Of a stretch of 64,000 bases of DNA, positions 18,430 to 26,856 are shown one piece after another. This stretch comes from Virgisporangium aliadipatigenens (GTDB lineage: Bacteria; Actinomycetota; Actinomycetes; Mycobacteriales; Micromonosporaceae), in assembly GCF_016863615.1 (NCBI RefSeq), contig NZ_BOPF01000019.1, positions 168,781 to 232,780 of the forward strand, in the 5' to 3' direction. A program made the translations under genes and the position numbers. Each line of letters starts with the position of its first letter. Position 1 is the first letter of the stretch. The notes beneath the pieces were generated by a model, which was not told the DNA's origin, did no database searches, and worked only from the letters and a program-made list of their open reading frames with translations.

Positions 18430-20475
18430 TCAACCGAGGCTGGACAGTTCCTTGCGCCAGAGCAGCTCGACCACCTGCGCCGTGCCGCGACTCACCTGCC
18501 GCCGGTAGGTGACCAGCGGGGTGTCGAGCCGATCGGCGCCGGCCTCCTGGGTGAGCCCCTCGAGATACGTCGTCACCAGCGCCCGGTGCACCTTCGCCTC
18601 CCGGGGATCGCCGCCCAGCGTGTCGATGGCGTCGGTGAGCAGGCGGGCGAGCACCTCGGCCGGCGAGCGGCGCGCGTCGCAGCGGTCGAGCACCATGCGG
18701 GTCCGCAGGAGGCGCCCGCCCAGGTGGGTATGTGTACGGCGCAGCCCACGCAGCGCGGCCCGCACCTCCGCATCGAACTCGGACCGCGACAGCACGTCCA
18801 CCGTCGGCGTGGCGGCGTCCTCGGCCGCGGGGCGGCCGAAGTACGTCCAGGTCGCGACCTTTCGCAGCCACTGGCGCTTAGGCATGGCCCGCCAGTCGTG
18901 GGCGTACACGTTGAAGCTTCTCGCCCCGATCCGCGGCCTGGTCGGCATTTTTCGGTGGCTCAACAATTCCATGGTCATCGCGACCGCGTCGTCCGTGGTG
19001 ACGAAGAAGCTCCACGACAGACGGGGTGAGTGGAGGTACGCCTCGGTCATCCGTACGCGCATCAAATGGGTGATCTGGAACGGCAGGCGGCGGGCGGTCG
19101 GGACGAGCAGGCGGGCCACCAGAATCTGTTCCCCCGGACGGCTCGGGGCACGGCCGGCGTGCTCGAAGGCCGCCGCCACCACGGGATCGGCCGCAGCGGC
19201 CCCGGCATCGTTCTCCTCGAGCCACAGGAACAGCGAGAAGCCGCGCACGGCGCCGTCGCTCACCCGGCGATACACCTCGAAGCCGGTCGGGTCGCGCTGC
19301 ATCCAGAAGTCGAGGATCGCCACCGACTCCTCGTTGTGCACCTCGGCGAGAATTCGGCGCATGGCGGGCACGTCCTCATCTCGGACCGGCCCGGCGTGGT
19401 ATCCCTCGGCATCGTCGGGCACGCCGATGTCCGGCAGGATCTCCCCCTCCCGGACAAGGTGGTAGACCGCGCGGGCCGCGGACCGCAGCGCCCGGCCGCT
19501 GGCGGCCTGGATCCGCTCGAGCTGGTGGTCGATGAGCCGGTCCCGGGTGGCCAGGTAGCCATCGGGGTCACGCCAGCGCAGGTCCGCGTCGAGCACACCG
19601 CGCACCACGTCATGCGGGAACAGCCCGTCGCCCGAACTCTCGACGAACGGTTGCGCGTGCAGCCACGCGAAGGTCTCGGCGGCCGCCGACCCGACGAACA
19701 CGCGCAGGAGATCCTCCGTCGTGCGCCACGCATGCGCACAGACCTCCAGCGCCCGCTGGTGCCGCGCCGAAGGCACATCGCCGATCAGCTGGCGGAGCAG
19801 TGCGGTCACGACGTCGACGGTCGAGGCGACCCCGGAACGGTGGCCGAGCGCCTCACCCGGCACCGTAGCGGCGAGGCTCAGAGCGAACGGATGCCCGCCG
19901 GCGAATCGCAGCACCGCCTCCTGGTGCTCCTCGGGCACACCGCGCCGGCGCAGCAGGTCGGTGGCGTCCGGGCGGGCCAGCTCGCCCAGGGCCGCAATGC
20001 GCAGCAACCCGACCCACGCCTCGTCCGCGGCCCACAGCGGATCGCAGGGATGCCGACCGGCGATCACCACGACGGCTCCGGCCGGCAACTGCGGCAGGAA
20101 GTGTTCCCGCAGCCAACCTTCGAGGTTCCGGCACCGCTCGAACGTGTCGACCAGAAGCACGGGCGCGTCCGCCGTCACGGCCGCGGCGGCCTCCTCCTCG
20201 AACTCCGCCACCGAGCCGGTGATCCGCCCGCAGTCGACCTCGATCACGCTCCGGCCGGCCGCCGACGCCGTTGCGGCGAACTGGCGCAGCAGCGTGGACT
20301 TGCCCACGCCGCCGACGCCGTGCAGGAACAGCACGGTGTAGGCGCCCGGTTCACCGGCCAGCGCGGCACGGAAGCCGGCGAGTTCGCGGTCCCGACCGAC
20401 GAACGTGCGTCTCCCGACCGCACGGACCTGCGGTCCCCGGAACGCCTGCAAAGTGCTCTCCTCTCGACGGATCAC
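18430..20475 (-). CDS. STAND-type ATPase regulator with C-terminal HTH, third of three paralogues
   Basis: A 681-residue protein. Residues about 22-230 are a STAND/AAA-type ATPase: RRTFVGRDRE, Walker A GVGGVGKST (53-61), Walker B PVLLVDTFER, and GGHPFALSLAA in the place of the GxP motif. Residues about 235-360 are helical. About 365-560 resemble a degenerate GNAT fold (FEVYRR...GAVRGFSLFLWLEE, then RPGEQILVARLLV). The last 45 residues contain a helix-turn-helix (LTQEAGADRLDTPLVTYRRQV). It begins with a GTG that overlaps the upstream stop as GTGA, so it is translationally coupled to its paralogue. It is probably an ATP-controlled transcription factor; the ligand and targets are unknown. Confidence 0.82.
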   Translation of the reverse strand: MIRREESTLQAFRGPQVRAVGRRTFVGRDRELAGFRAALAGEPGAYTVLFLHGVGGVGKSTLLRQFAATASAAGRSVIEVDCGRITGSVAEFEEEAAAAVTADAPVLLVDTFERCRNLEGWLREHFLPQLPAGAVVVIAGRHPCDPLWAADEAWVGLLRIAALGELARPDATDLLRRRGVPEEHQEAVLRFAGGHPFALSLAATVPGEALGHRSGVASTVDVVTALLRQLIGDVPSARHQRALEVCAHAWRTTEDLLRVFVGSAAAETFAWLHAQPFVESSGDGLFPHDVVRGVLDADLRWRDPDGYLATRDRLIDHQLERIQAASGRALRSAARAVYHLVREGEILPDIGVPDDAEGYHAGPVRDEDVPAMRRILAEVHNEESVAILDFWMQRDPTGFEVYRRVSDGAVRGFSLFLWLEENDAGAAAADPVVAAAFEHAGRAPSRPGEQILVARLLVPTARRLPFQITHLMRVRMTEAYLHSPRLSWSFFVTTDDAVAMTMELLSHRKMPTRPRIGARSFNVYAHDWRAMPKRQWLRKVATWTYFGRPAAEDAATPTVDVLSRSEFDAEVRAALRGLRRTHTHLGGRLLRTRMVLDRCDARRSPAEVLARLLTDAIDTLGGDPREAKVHRALVTTYLEGLTQEAGADRLDTPLVTYRRQVSRGTAQVVELLWRKELSSLG

Positions 20476-22502
20476 CCGTCAGGGCCGCGGTTCCGCTGCC
20501 ACAGGTAGTTGCTCACCAGGCGCGTTCCGGTTGCCAGGTGGCGCCGGTACGTGCCGAACGGAATGCCGAGCCGCTGGGCCGCGGCCTCCTGGGTGAGGTT
20601 CGGATGGAAGAAGGTGGCCGCGAGGATCCGGTGGTAGATCGCCTCGGTGGGGTTCGCCGACAGCGCGTCGACCGCTTCGACGAGCAGATCCCGAAGCGCC
20701 TCGGACGATTCTCCGGCCCGGGTCCCGCCCGCCGGGCGGTGGCGCAGGAGCGGGCTGGCGGCCAGTGCGTCGGGGCGGTGCCAGGCCCGCAGCGCAGCGC
20801 GGACCGCCGCGTCGTGCTGGGCCCGGGACAGCCCTTGCGATCCGACGGCTTCCGACGTGCCCGCGCCGGCCTCGTTCGCGCCCAGCGCCGCCAGCCACGC
20901 TCCGACGGTCGTCGTTCGCCAGTTCCGGGCGAACACCGTGTAGTGCCGAGCGGCGACCTCGACGCTCGGCTCGATCGCGTCGTGGCCGAGGTAGCTCATC
21001 AGCGCACCCCAGAAGGCCGGGTCGGCCAAAGCCAGGTAGGACCAGGCTAGTCCGGGGTATCGGCACCAGTTGACCAGCTGCCGCGACCACATCAGGTTCG
21101 TCACCGTGGACGGGCGCTGATACGCGGCCGGATCGACGAGAAAGCGCGCGATCGCCACATGTTCGCGGTCGCCGACGGGCTCGGCGAGGTTGGCATGCTC
21201 CCAGGCCAGCGACGCCACCGGGTCATCGGCGACAGCAGTCCCGTCGGCCGCGGTGATCCGCAGCCACGTCATGAAGGCGATCGGGTTGCCGAGATCTCTG
21301 CCCCGGTAGACCGTGAACGCCTCGGGCGAGCGGTCGAGCCAACACTCCATCAGCTCCGCCGATCGCGCACCCTCGGTCCGATCGGTCATGGCGAGCAGAA
21401 CCGACCGGTCCTCCGGACGCACGGCGTCCTCAACGACGTCGCCCGGCCATGAGTCCAACCGGTACCGGCGGATCACCGGTGCTTCGCGCAGCAGGTAGCC
21501 GAGGGAACGCGCGTGTCCGGCAGCCGCCGATTCGTCATCCTCGTAGAGCAGCTCGACCAGGTGCTGGGTGATCCCCTGGTGCATCGACCGGTAGCCCTGC
21601 GGATCGCGCCACCGCAGGTCGGCCTCGATCGTGCGCCGGGCTATTCCGTGCGGGACCAGCCCGTGGCGCGTCCGCTCGATGAACGGAAGCCCGGCGAGCC
21701 AGGAGAACAGCTCACCGGCGGCCTGCCGGTCGACGGTGCCGCGCAGTAACGGCTCGGTGGTGACCGCCGTGTGTGCGCACACCTCGAGGGCGCGCCGATG
21801 CCGCTGCGACGGCAGGTCTCCGATCACCTGGCTGAGCAGCGTGGTGACGACGTCCCGCGGTGGGGTCCACCCGCGCGGGACTCCGTCGTGTCCGGCCAGC
21901 CCGGCAGCGACGAGGCTGAGCGCGAGCGGATGACCGCCGGCGAAGGCGAGGACCGGTTCGTCATAGGCCGGCTCGACACCGCGTGCCCGAAGGAGCCGGA
22001 CCGCGTCGTCGGCATCCAGTTCGGCCAACCCGATCTCGCCGGCCGGCGCCGCACCGCCGACCGCGATGTCAGGCCGTTCACGACCGGCGACCACGGTTAT
22101 CACCCGGTCCGCGGGTGCCGCCGCCAGTTCCGGCCACAGCCCTGCCCGCGCGTCGGCGAATCGTTCGAGCGAATCCACCAGGACGACCGTGCCCGGGCGG
22201 GTCCGAGCGGCGGCCAGGTCGCGCAGGGTCTCACCCACCGGCTCGACCACCCGCCCGTCGACCGACACCACCTCGCGGCCCGCCGTGTCGGCGAGTTCCG
22301 CGAAGTGACGAAGCAGCACGCTCTTACCGATTCCGCCCGGCCCGTGCAGGTACAGCAGCGGGCCGTGCCCCTCCGGGGCGGCGAGCATCGCTCGGAACAG
22401 CTGCCGCTCATGATCCCGGCCGACGAACATGCGTCGCCGCGTCGAACCCAGCCGATCCCTGATCCGGTTCGCCCCCGCCGTGCCCGCTCCCGCAACGCTC
22501 AA
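20472..22502 (-). CDS. STAND-type ATPase regulator with C-terminal HTH, second of three paralogues
   Basis: About 676 residues if it starts at the TTG (22502-22500) that overlaps the upstream stop as TTGA; an in-frame ATG at 22565 would overlap the upstream gene by 67 bases. Same order of parts as its neighbours: RRRMFVGRDHE, Walker A GPGGIGKS (54-61), Walker B TVVLVDSLERF, GGHPLALSLVA, a helical part, a GNAT-like middle (FTVYRGR...IAFMTWLRI, then VGDREHVAIARFLVDPAAYQRPS), and a C-terminal helix-turn-helix (LTQEAAAQRLGIPFGTYRRHL). Its stop lies inside the start of the next gene (GTGA). Product function is unknown; DNA binding is inferred from the HTH. Confidence 0.82.
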   Translation of the reverse strand: MSVAGAGTAGANRIRDRLGSTRRRMFVGRDHERQLFRAMLAAPEGHGPLLYLHGPGGIGKSVLLRHFAELADTAGREVVSVDGRVVEPVGETLRDLAAARTRPGTVVLVDSLERFADARAGLWPELAAAPADRVITVVAGRERPDIAVGGAAPAGEIGLAELDADDAVRLLRARGVEPAYDEPVLAFAGGHPLALSLVAAGLAGHDGVPRGWTPPRDVVTTLLSQVIGDLPSQRHRRALEVCAHTAVTTEPLLRGTVDRQAAGELFSWLAGLPFIERTRHGLVPHGIARRTIEADLRWRDPQGYRSMHQGITQHLVELLYEDDESAAAGHARSLGYLLREAPVIRRYRLDSWPGDVVEDAVRPEDRSVLLAMTDRTEGARSAELMECWLDRSPEAFTVYRGRDLGNPIAFMTWLRITAADGTAVADDPVASLAWEHANLAEPVGDREHVAIARFLVDPAAYQRPSTVTNLMWSRQLVNWCRYPGLAWSYLALADPAFWGALMSYLGHDAIEPSVEVAARHYTVFARNWRTTTVGAWLAALGANEAGAGTSEAVGSQGLSRAQHDAAVRAALRAWHRPDALAASPLLRHRPAGGTRAGESSEALRDLLVEAVDALSANPTEAIYHRILAATFFHPNLTQEAAAQRLGIPFGTYRRHLATGTRLVSNYLWQRNRGPDG

Positions 22503-24454
22503 CCGGCTTCCCGGTGCCCAACGTCCGAGCGCACGCGGAACTGCTCGCGCCACAGCCGGTCGCAAACACCGCGCACGCCGAGTGCGAGATGGCGGCGGAA
22601 GGTGCTGATCGGAACGCCCAGTCGGGCCGCGGCGGCGTCCTGGGTGGAAACACCGCTGAGATACGCCGTGCTGACCGCCCGGAACTGCTTCATCCCGTCG
22701 GGCCGGTCCTTCAGGGACTCGACCGCGTCGCGGATCGCCGACCGGAGCGCGGCGGCACCGTCCACCGCGTCGGCCACGAGCCTGGTACGCAGCAACGGAC
22801 TGGTTTCCAGCCCGCGACGATCGCGCAGGTGGCGTAGGGCACGCCTGACCTCATCGTCGAAATCGCCGCGTGGCATCGTCAACGGACGGCCGTGCGACCG
22901 CGCCCCGTCGAAGATGCGTTCGTCGACCTGGTCGAGCCATCCGCCCAGCGGGCTGCGCCGCCAGTCGCGACCGAGGATCACACCATTCCCCTCACCCGTC
23001 GGGTCCGGGCCGAACGGGTACAGGTCGAAGTAGGCCGACAGGCTGTGCCACTCGGCACCCGGTGGCTGGAGAAGGAAGGTCCAGCCGGGCCAGCCGGCGC
23101 GCACGGCCCGGGACAGCAGTTGGGTCTCGGCCACCCGCTCCAGCGAACGCGAGGTGACCGACCGCACGAACAACCTGCCGACGGTAATCGCCTCGTCCGA
23201 CGTGACCGGTCCGGCCGCCTCGACGTACCGCCGGATCGCGGCGACGGCCGGGTCGGCTGTCGCCTCCGCGTCCATCCGCCCCGCGAGCCGCAACCAGAGC
23301 GTGAACGCCTCGACCGCCCCGGTGCGGGCGTCCCACCGGACCCGGAATCCGGCGGGATCGCGAGCGAGCCAGAACCGCGTGACCTCCGCCAGGGCAGGGC
23401 CGTGCGCCGCACCGGCCAGCGCGACCAGCGCCTCGTGGTCGCAACGGCGTAGTTCCCCCTCGTGGCGGTCGGTGTCGATCAGCGCCTCGGCCGCGGTGAC
23501 ACGCCGGTGCAGATAACCGACTGCGTCCAGCCCGGACTCCAAGAATTCGCCGACGCCCCGACGAACGGCGCCGACGAAGTGCTCCCGCAGTGTTCGGTGC
23601 AGGCGTCGGTAGGCTGCCGGGTCTCGGGAGCGCAGCTCGTCGCTGATGAGTCGCCGAACGGCACCCATCGGCGCGAGGCCGCCCGGCTGCGCCCGCAGGA
23701 ACGGCAGGGCGCGCATCCAGCGAAACACCGAGCCGGCCTGGTCGTTCACCACCTGTCGCAGCACCGCCTCGTTGGTCGTCAGCGCGAGCGCGCAGACCTC
23801 CAACGCCTGCTGGTGTTCCGGCGACGGCACCACGCCGACGATCCGGTCGAGGAGTTCGCGGCGACGCTCCGCCGACGGGCTCCAGTCGGCCGGTTGCGCG
23901 GGAGTGTCGAGCGCCCCGCACAGCACCGCGGGGTAGCCCTCGCTGTACGCCACTGCAGACGACCGAATTTCCCCGGGAAATCCATAGCTCTCCAGGAGGG
24001 CGTGCGCCGCTTCGGGTTCGAGGCCGTCCAGTTCGTACGCGACGATGTCGTGGTCCCAGACCGGTTCTACCCACCACTGCGGATCCGGGCGCCCGCGCCC
24101 GGCGAGCAGCACCAGCGCCCCGTCCGGAACGGCCGGTAGCAGGGCGCCACGCAGCCATCCCGCCGGATCGGTGACGGTCTCCACGCCGTCGACCACGACG
24201 ACCGGGGAAGCGAGGGCGGCCAGGCCGTCCGGGCGCCCGCCCGGTGCGAGCACGGCCACCGGCCGGCCGATCCCGACGGCCTCGTCGCGGAGGCGGCTCA
24301 GCAGGGCGCTCTTGCCGATGCCCGCCGGCCCGTGCACGTAGGCCAGCGCGCTGCCGGCCCGCTCCCGCACCAGCGGGATCAGGGATTCCAACTCCGCCGC
24401 GCGTCCGACGAACGTACCCGGCTCGTCCCCTAACCTGACCACGTCCTCCCCCAC
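22499..24454 (-). CDS. STAND-type ATPase regulator with C-terminal HTH, first of three paralogues
   Basis: About 651 residues from a GTG at 24454; longer in-frame starts (up to 24556) would overlap the divergent hydrolase gene, and a GTG at 24442 is also possible. Order of parts: PGTFVGRAAE, Walker A GPAGIGKS (42-49), Walker B PVVVVDGVETV, a GxP-like YSEGYPAVLCG that departs from the GGHP of its two neighbours, helical repeats, a GNAT-like middle (FRVRWDARTGAVEAFTLWLRL), and a C-terminal HTH (STQDAAAARLGVPISTFRRHL). It is the first gene of the coupled operon running to 18430. Its promoter must lie in the 90 bases before the hydrolase at 24545. Confidence 0.8.
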   Translation of the reverse strand: MGEDVVRLGDEPGTFVGRAAELESLIPLVRERAGSALAYVHGPAGIGKSALLSRLRDEAVGIGRPVAVLAPGGRPDGLAALASPVVVVDGVETVTDPAGWLRGALLPAVPDGALVLLAGRGRPDPQWWVEPVWDHDIVAYELDGLEPEAAHALLESYGFPGEIRSSAVAYSEGYPAVLCGALDTPAQPADWSPSAERRRELLDRIVGVVPSPEHQQALEVCALALTTNEAVLRQVVNDQAGSVFRWMRALPFLRAQPGGLAPMGAVRRLISDELRSRDPAAYRRLHRTLREHFVGAVRRGVGEFLESGLDAVGYLHRRVTAAEALIDTDRHEGELRRCDHEALVALAGAAHGPALAEVTRFWLARDPAGFRVRWDARTGAVEAFTLWLRLAGRMDAEATADPAVAAIRRYVEAAGPVTSDEAITVGRLFVRSVTSRSLERVAETQLLSRAVRAGWPGWTFLLQPPGAEWHSLSAYFDLYPFGPDPTGEGNGVILGRDWRRSPLGGWLDQVDERIFDGARSHGRPLTMPRGDFDDEVRRALRHLRDRRGLETSPLLRTRLVADAVDGAAALRSAIRDAVESLKDRPDGMKQFRAVSTAYLSGVSTQDAAAARLGVPISTFRRHLALGVRGVCDRLWREQFRVRSDVGHREAG

Positions 24455-24544
24455 AAGACTCGGCGCGCCGCGAGCGTACTCAGCCGGGCGGCGTGAGCGG
24501 TAACTGATCTGGTCGGTGAGAGCATCGCCGACCAGCCTGAGGGC

Positions 24545-25417
24545 ATGCCGCAACACGTACTTCCCGGAACACCGACGACCGCGCGCAAAGCCGCGCCCGT
24601 GCCGATACGGGCGGCGTTCGCGGTGCTGGATCGCACCGTGCCGGCGGTCGCCGCCCGATGGGCCGAGCGGCTGTTCTTCCGGGTGCCGCGCCTACGGTCA
24701 CGCCCGGTCCCGCCGGACGGGCGGAGCGTGTCGGTGGAGTTCGACGGGCTGCGGCTGGCCGGGCAGGTGTGGGGTGCGGGGCCGACGGTCTACCTCGTAC
24801 CCGGGTTCGGGGGCGAGATCGGGCAGCTGGCCGGTTTCGTGCAGCCGTTCACCGCGCGCGGGTTGCGGGTCGTGGCGTTCGACTGGCCGGCCCACGGACG
24901 GACCCGGGCCGGCACCACCGGCGGGCAGTATGTGAACTCGCAGGACCTGGTGAACTCGCTGCACGCGATCGCGACGGCGTACGGTCCGGCCCGGGCGATC
25001 ATCGCGCACTCCATGGGTGCCGGCGCCGCCGCGAACGCCGTCCGCGACGGTCTGCCCACCGGGCGGCTCGCGCTGATCGCTCCCGGGGCGAGCATCCAGA
25101 CGGCCGCCCGGCCGTTCGCCGACGCGCTCGGCATGCGCGAGCCCGCCTACCGGCGCCTGCTCGCCGAGGTCGAACGCGCCCTGGGTCACCCCGTCCGCAG
25201 CTACGAGGTGACCGAGATCGGCCGGATCGCCCGGACGCCCCCGACGCTGGTGGTGCACGACCAGCACGACCCGCTGGTCCCGTTCACCGACGGCGAGTCC
25301 ATCGCGCACGCGTGGCCCAAGGCCCGGCTCGTGACCACCACGGGTCTGGGCCACAACCGGATCCTCGGCGACCCCGGCGTCATCGAGAAGGTCGTCGACT
25401 TCGTGGCCGCCGCATGA
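24545..25417 (+). CDS. Alpha/beta hydrolase
   Basis: A 290-residue serine hydrolase: TVYLVPGFGGEIGQ near the oxyanion hole, nucleophile in AHSMGAGAAAN, acid Asp in VHDQHDPLVPF and base His in TGLGHNRILG. Family members hydrolyse esters or amides of small molecules. There is no signal peptide, so it is cytosolic. The stop overlaps the start of the drug exporter gene (ATGA), so hydrolase and exporter are made together; detoxification of a compound by hydrolysis and export is a fair guess but not shown. It is divergent from the ATPase operon. Confidence 0.83.
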   Translation: MPQHVLPGTPTTARKAAPVPIRAAFAVLDRTVPAVAARWAERLFFRVPRLRSRPVPPDGRSVSVEFDGLRLAGQVWGAGPTVYLVPGFGGEIGQLAGFVQPFTARGLRVVAFDWPAHGRTRAGTTGGQYVNSQDLVNSLHAIATAYGPARAIIAHSMGAGAAANAVRDGLPTGRLALIAPGASIQTAARPFADALGMREPAYRRLLAEVERALGHPVRSYEVTEIGRIARTPPTLVVHDQHDPLVPFTDGESIAHAWPKARLVTTTGLGHNRILGDPGVIEKVVDFVAAA

Positions 25418-26793
25418 CCGCCCTGACCACGAGGACGTCCGACCCGCGGGCCGTGTTCGGCACCGTGCTGGTCGCCGTCTTCGTCTCCAACCTCGACCTG
25501 TTCGTGGTGAACGTCGCCCTGCCGGACATCGGGCGCGACTTCGACGGCGCGTCGCTCGACGCCCTCTCCTGGGTGCTGAACGCATACGCGATCGTCTTCG
25601 CCGCCCTGCTGGTGGTGTGCGGACGGCTCGCGGATCGCAGCGGCCACCGGCGCGGCTTCATGCTGGGCCTGACCGTGTTCACCGTCGGTTCGCTGCTGTG
25701 CGCCGCGGCGCCCGGCGTGGCGTTCCTCGTCGCCGCGCGGGTGATCCAGGCCCTGGGCGCCGCCGCGCTCCTGCCGACGTCGTTGGCGCTGCTGCTGGCC
25801 GCCACGCCGGTAGCACGCCGGACGGCGGTGGTCCGCGCGTGGAGCGCGGTCGGCGGGATAGCCGCGGCGCTCGGACCGGTCGTCGGCGGCCTCCTCGTCG
25901 AGGTGAACTGGCGGTGGGTCTTCGTCATCAACGTTCCGGTCGGCGTGCTGGCGCTGCTGGTGAGCCCGCGGGTCCTGCCGGACGTGCGGTCGACGGAACC
26001 CGGGCGCGCGCCGGACCTGCCGGGGGCCGTCCTGCTCACGGTCGCCGTCGGCGTGCTCTCCCTCGCCCTGGTGCGCGCCGACGACTGGGGCTGGACCTCG
26101 TGGCGGGTGATCGGCAGCGTCATCGCCACGCTCGTGCTCGTGCGCTGGTTCCTGGCGCGGTCGGCCCGCCATCCGGCCCCCGTCGTCGAGCTGCCGCTGC
26201 TGCGGATCCCGACGTTCGGGGCCGCCGTCGTCGCGGCGCTGCTGTTCACGGTGGCGTTCGCCGCTCTCCTGCTGGCGTCGGCGCTGTGGGTGCAGGACGT
26301 CTGGGGCTACTCGGCCCTGCGCACCGGCCTCGCGCTGGCACCCGGGCCGCTCATGGTGCCGGCCGTCGCGGTGGGCGCGGGCCCGCTGATCAGACGGATC
26401 GGTGCCGGGCCGGTCACCGCCGTCGGTATCGCGCTGCTCGGCGCCGGCGTGCTCTCCCTGGCGCTCCGGCTGGAGGCCACGCCGGACTACGCGGCCGACT
26501 TCCTGCCCGGGCTGATCGTCGTCGGGTTCGGCGTCGGCCTGGCGCTGCCGACCGTGGTCGCCGTCGCCACGGCGGCACTTCCGGAGGAACGGCTGGCGAC
26601 GGGCTCCGGCATCGTCACGATGGGACGCCAGCTCGGCGCGGTGCTCGGCGTCGCCGTTCTGGTCAGCGTGCTCGGCTCGCCGCGCACCCCGGCCGCGGCG
26701 CTCGACGCGTTCGGGCGCGGGTGGATGTTCATCGCCGGCACGTGTGTGCTCGGGGCCGCCGCCGCACTTCTCATCCGGGGCGGCCGGCACTGA
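25414..26793 (+). CDS. MFS drug exporter, DHA2 (EmrB/QacA) family
   Basis: A 459-residue membrane protein with about 14 hydrophobic helices. The DHA2 marks are visible: helix 1 FVSNLDLFVVNVALPDIGRDF, motif A GRLADRSGHRRGF, and motif C region GIAAALGPVVGGLL. It exports drugs by proton antiport. Its start overlaps the hydrolase stop as ATGA at 25414. A strong hairpin follows 16 bases after the stop. Confidence 0.9.
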   Translation: MTALTTRTSDPRAVFGTVLVAVFVSNLDLFVVNVALPDIGRDFDGASLDALSWVLNAYAIVFAALLVVCGRLADRSGHRRGFMLGLTVFTVGSLLCAAAPGVAFLVAARVIQALGAAALLPTSLALLLAATPVARRTAVVRAWSAVGGIAAALGPVVGGLLVEVNWRWVFVINVPVGVLALLVSPRVLPDVRSTEPGRAPDLPGAVLLTVAVGVLSLALVRADDWGWTSWRVIGSVIATLVLVRWFLARSARHPAPVVELPLLRIPTFGAAVVAALLFTVAFAALLLASALWVQDVWGYSALRTGLALAPGPLMVPAVAVGAGPLIRRIGAGPVTAVGIALLGAGVLSLALRLEATPDYAADFLPGLIVVGFGVGLALPTVVAVATAALPEERLATGSGIVTMGRQLGAVLGVAVLVSVLGSPRTPAAALDAFGRGWMFIAGTCVLGAAAALLIRGGRH

Positions 26794-26808
26794 CCTTATT
26801 CCCCCCGT

Positions 26809-26848
26809 GACCGGCGGCGCGCTTCACCCCTGGAGCGCGCCGCCGGTC
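26809..26848. terminator. Bidirectional terminator hairpin
   Basis: A perfect 15-base stem (26809-26823 with 26834-26848) around a 10-base loop, in the 63-base gap between the convergent exporter and DUF4832 genes. Confidence 0.8.
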
Positions 26849-26856
26849 CTACCCCG

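Noticed and set aside
18430..24454. The three STAND-like genes as an anti-phage Avs or CBASS-type defence system
   Set aside because: Each ends in an HTH and no nuclease, protease or pore effector domain is visible, so a regulatory role is more likely; not fully excluded.
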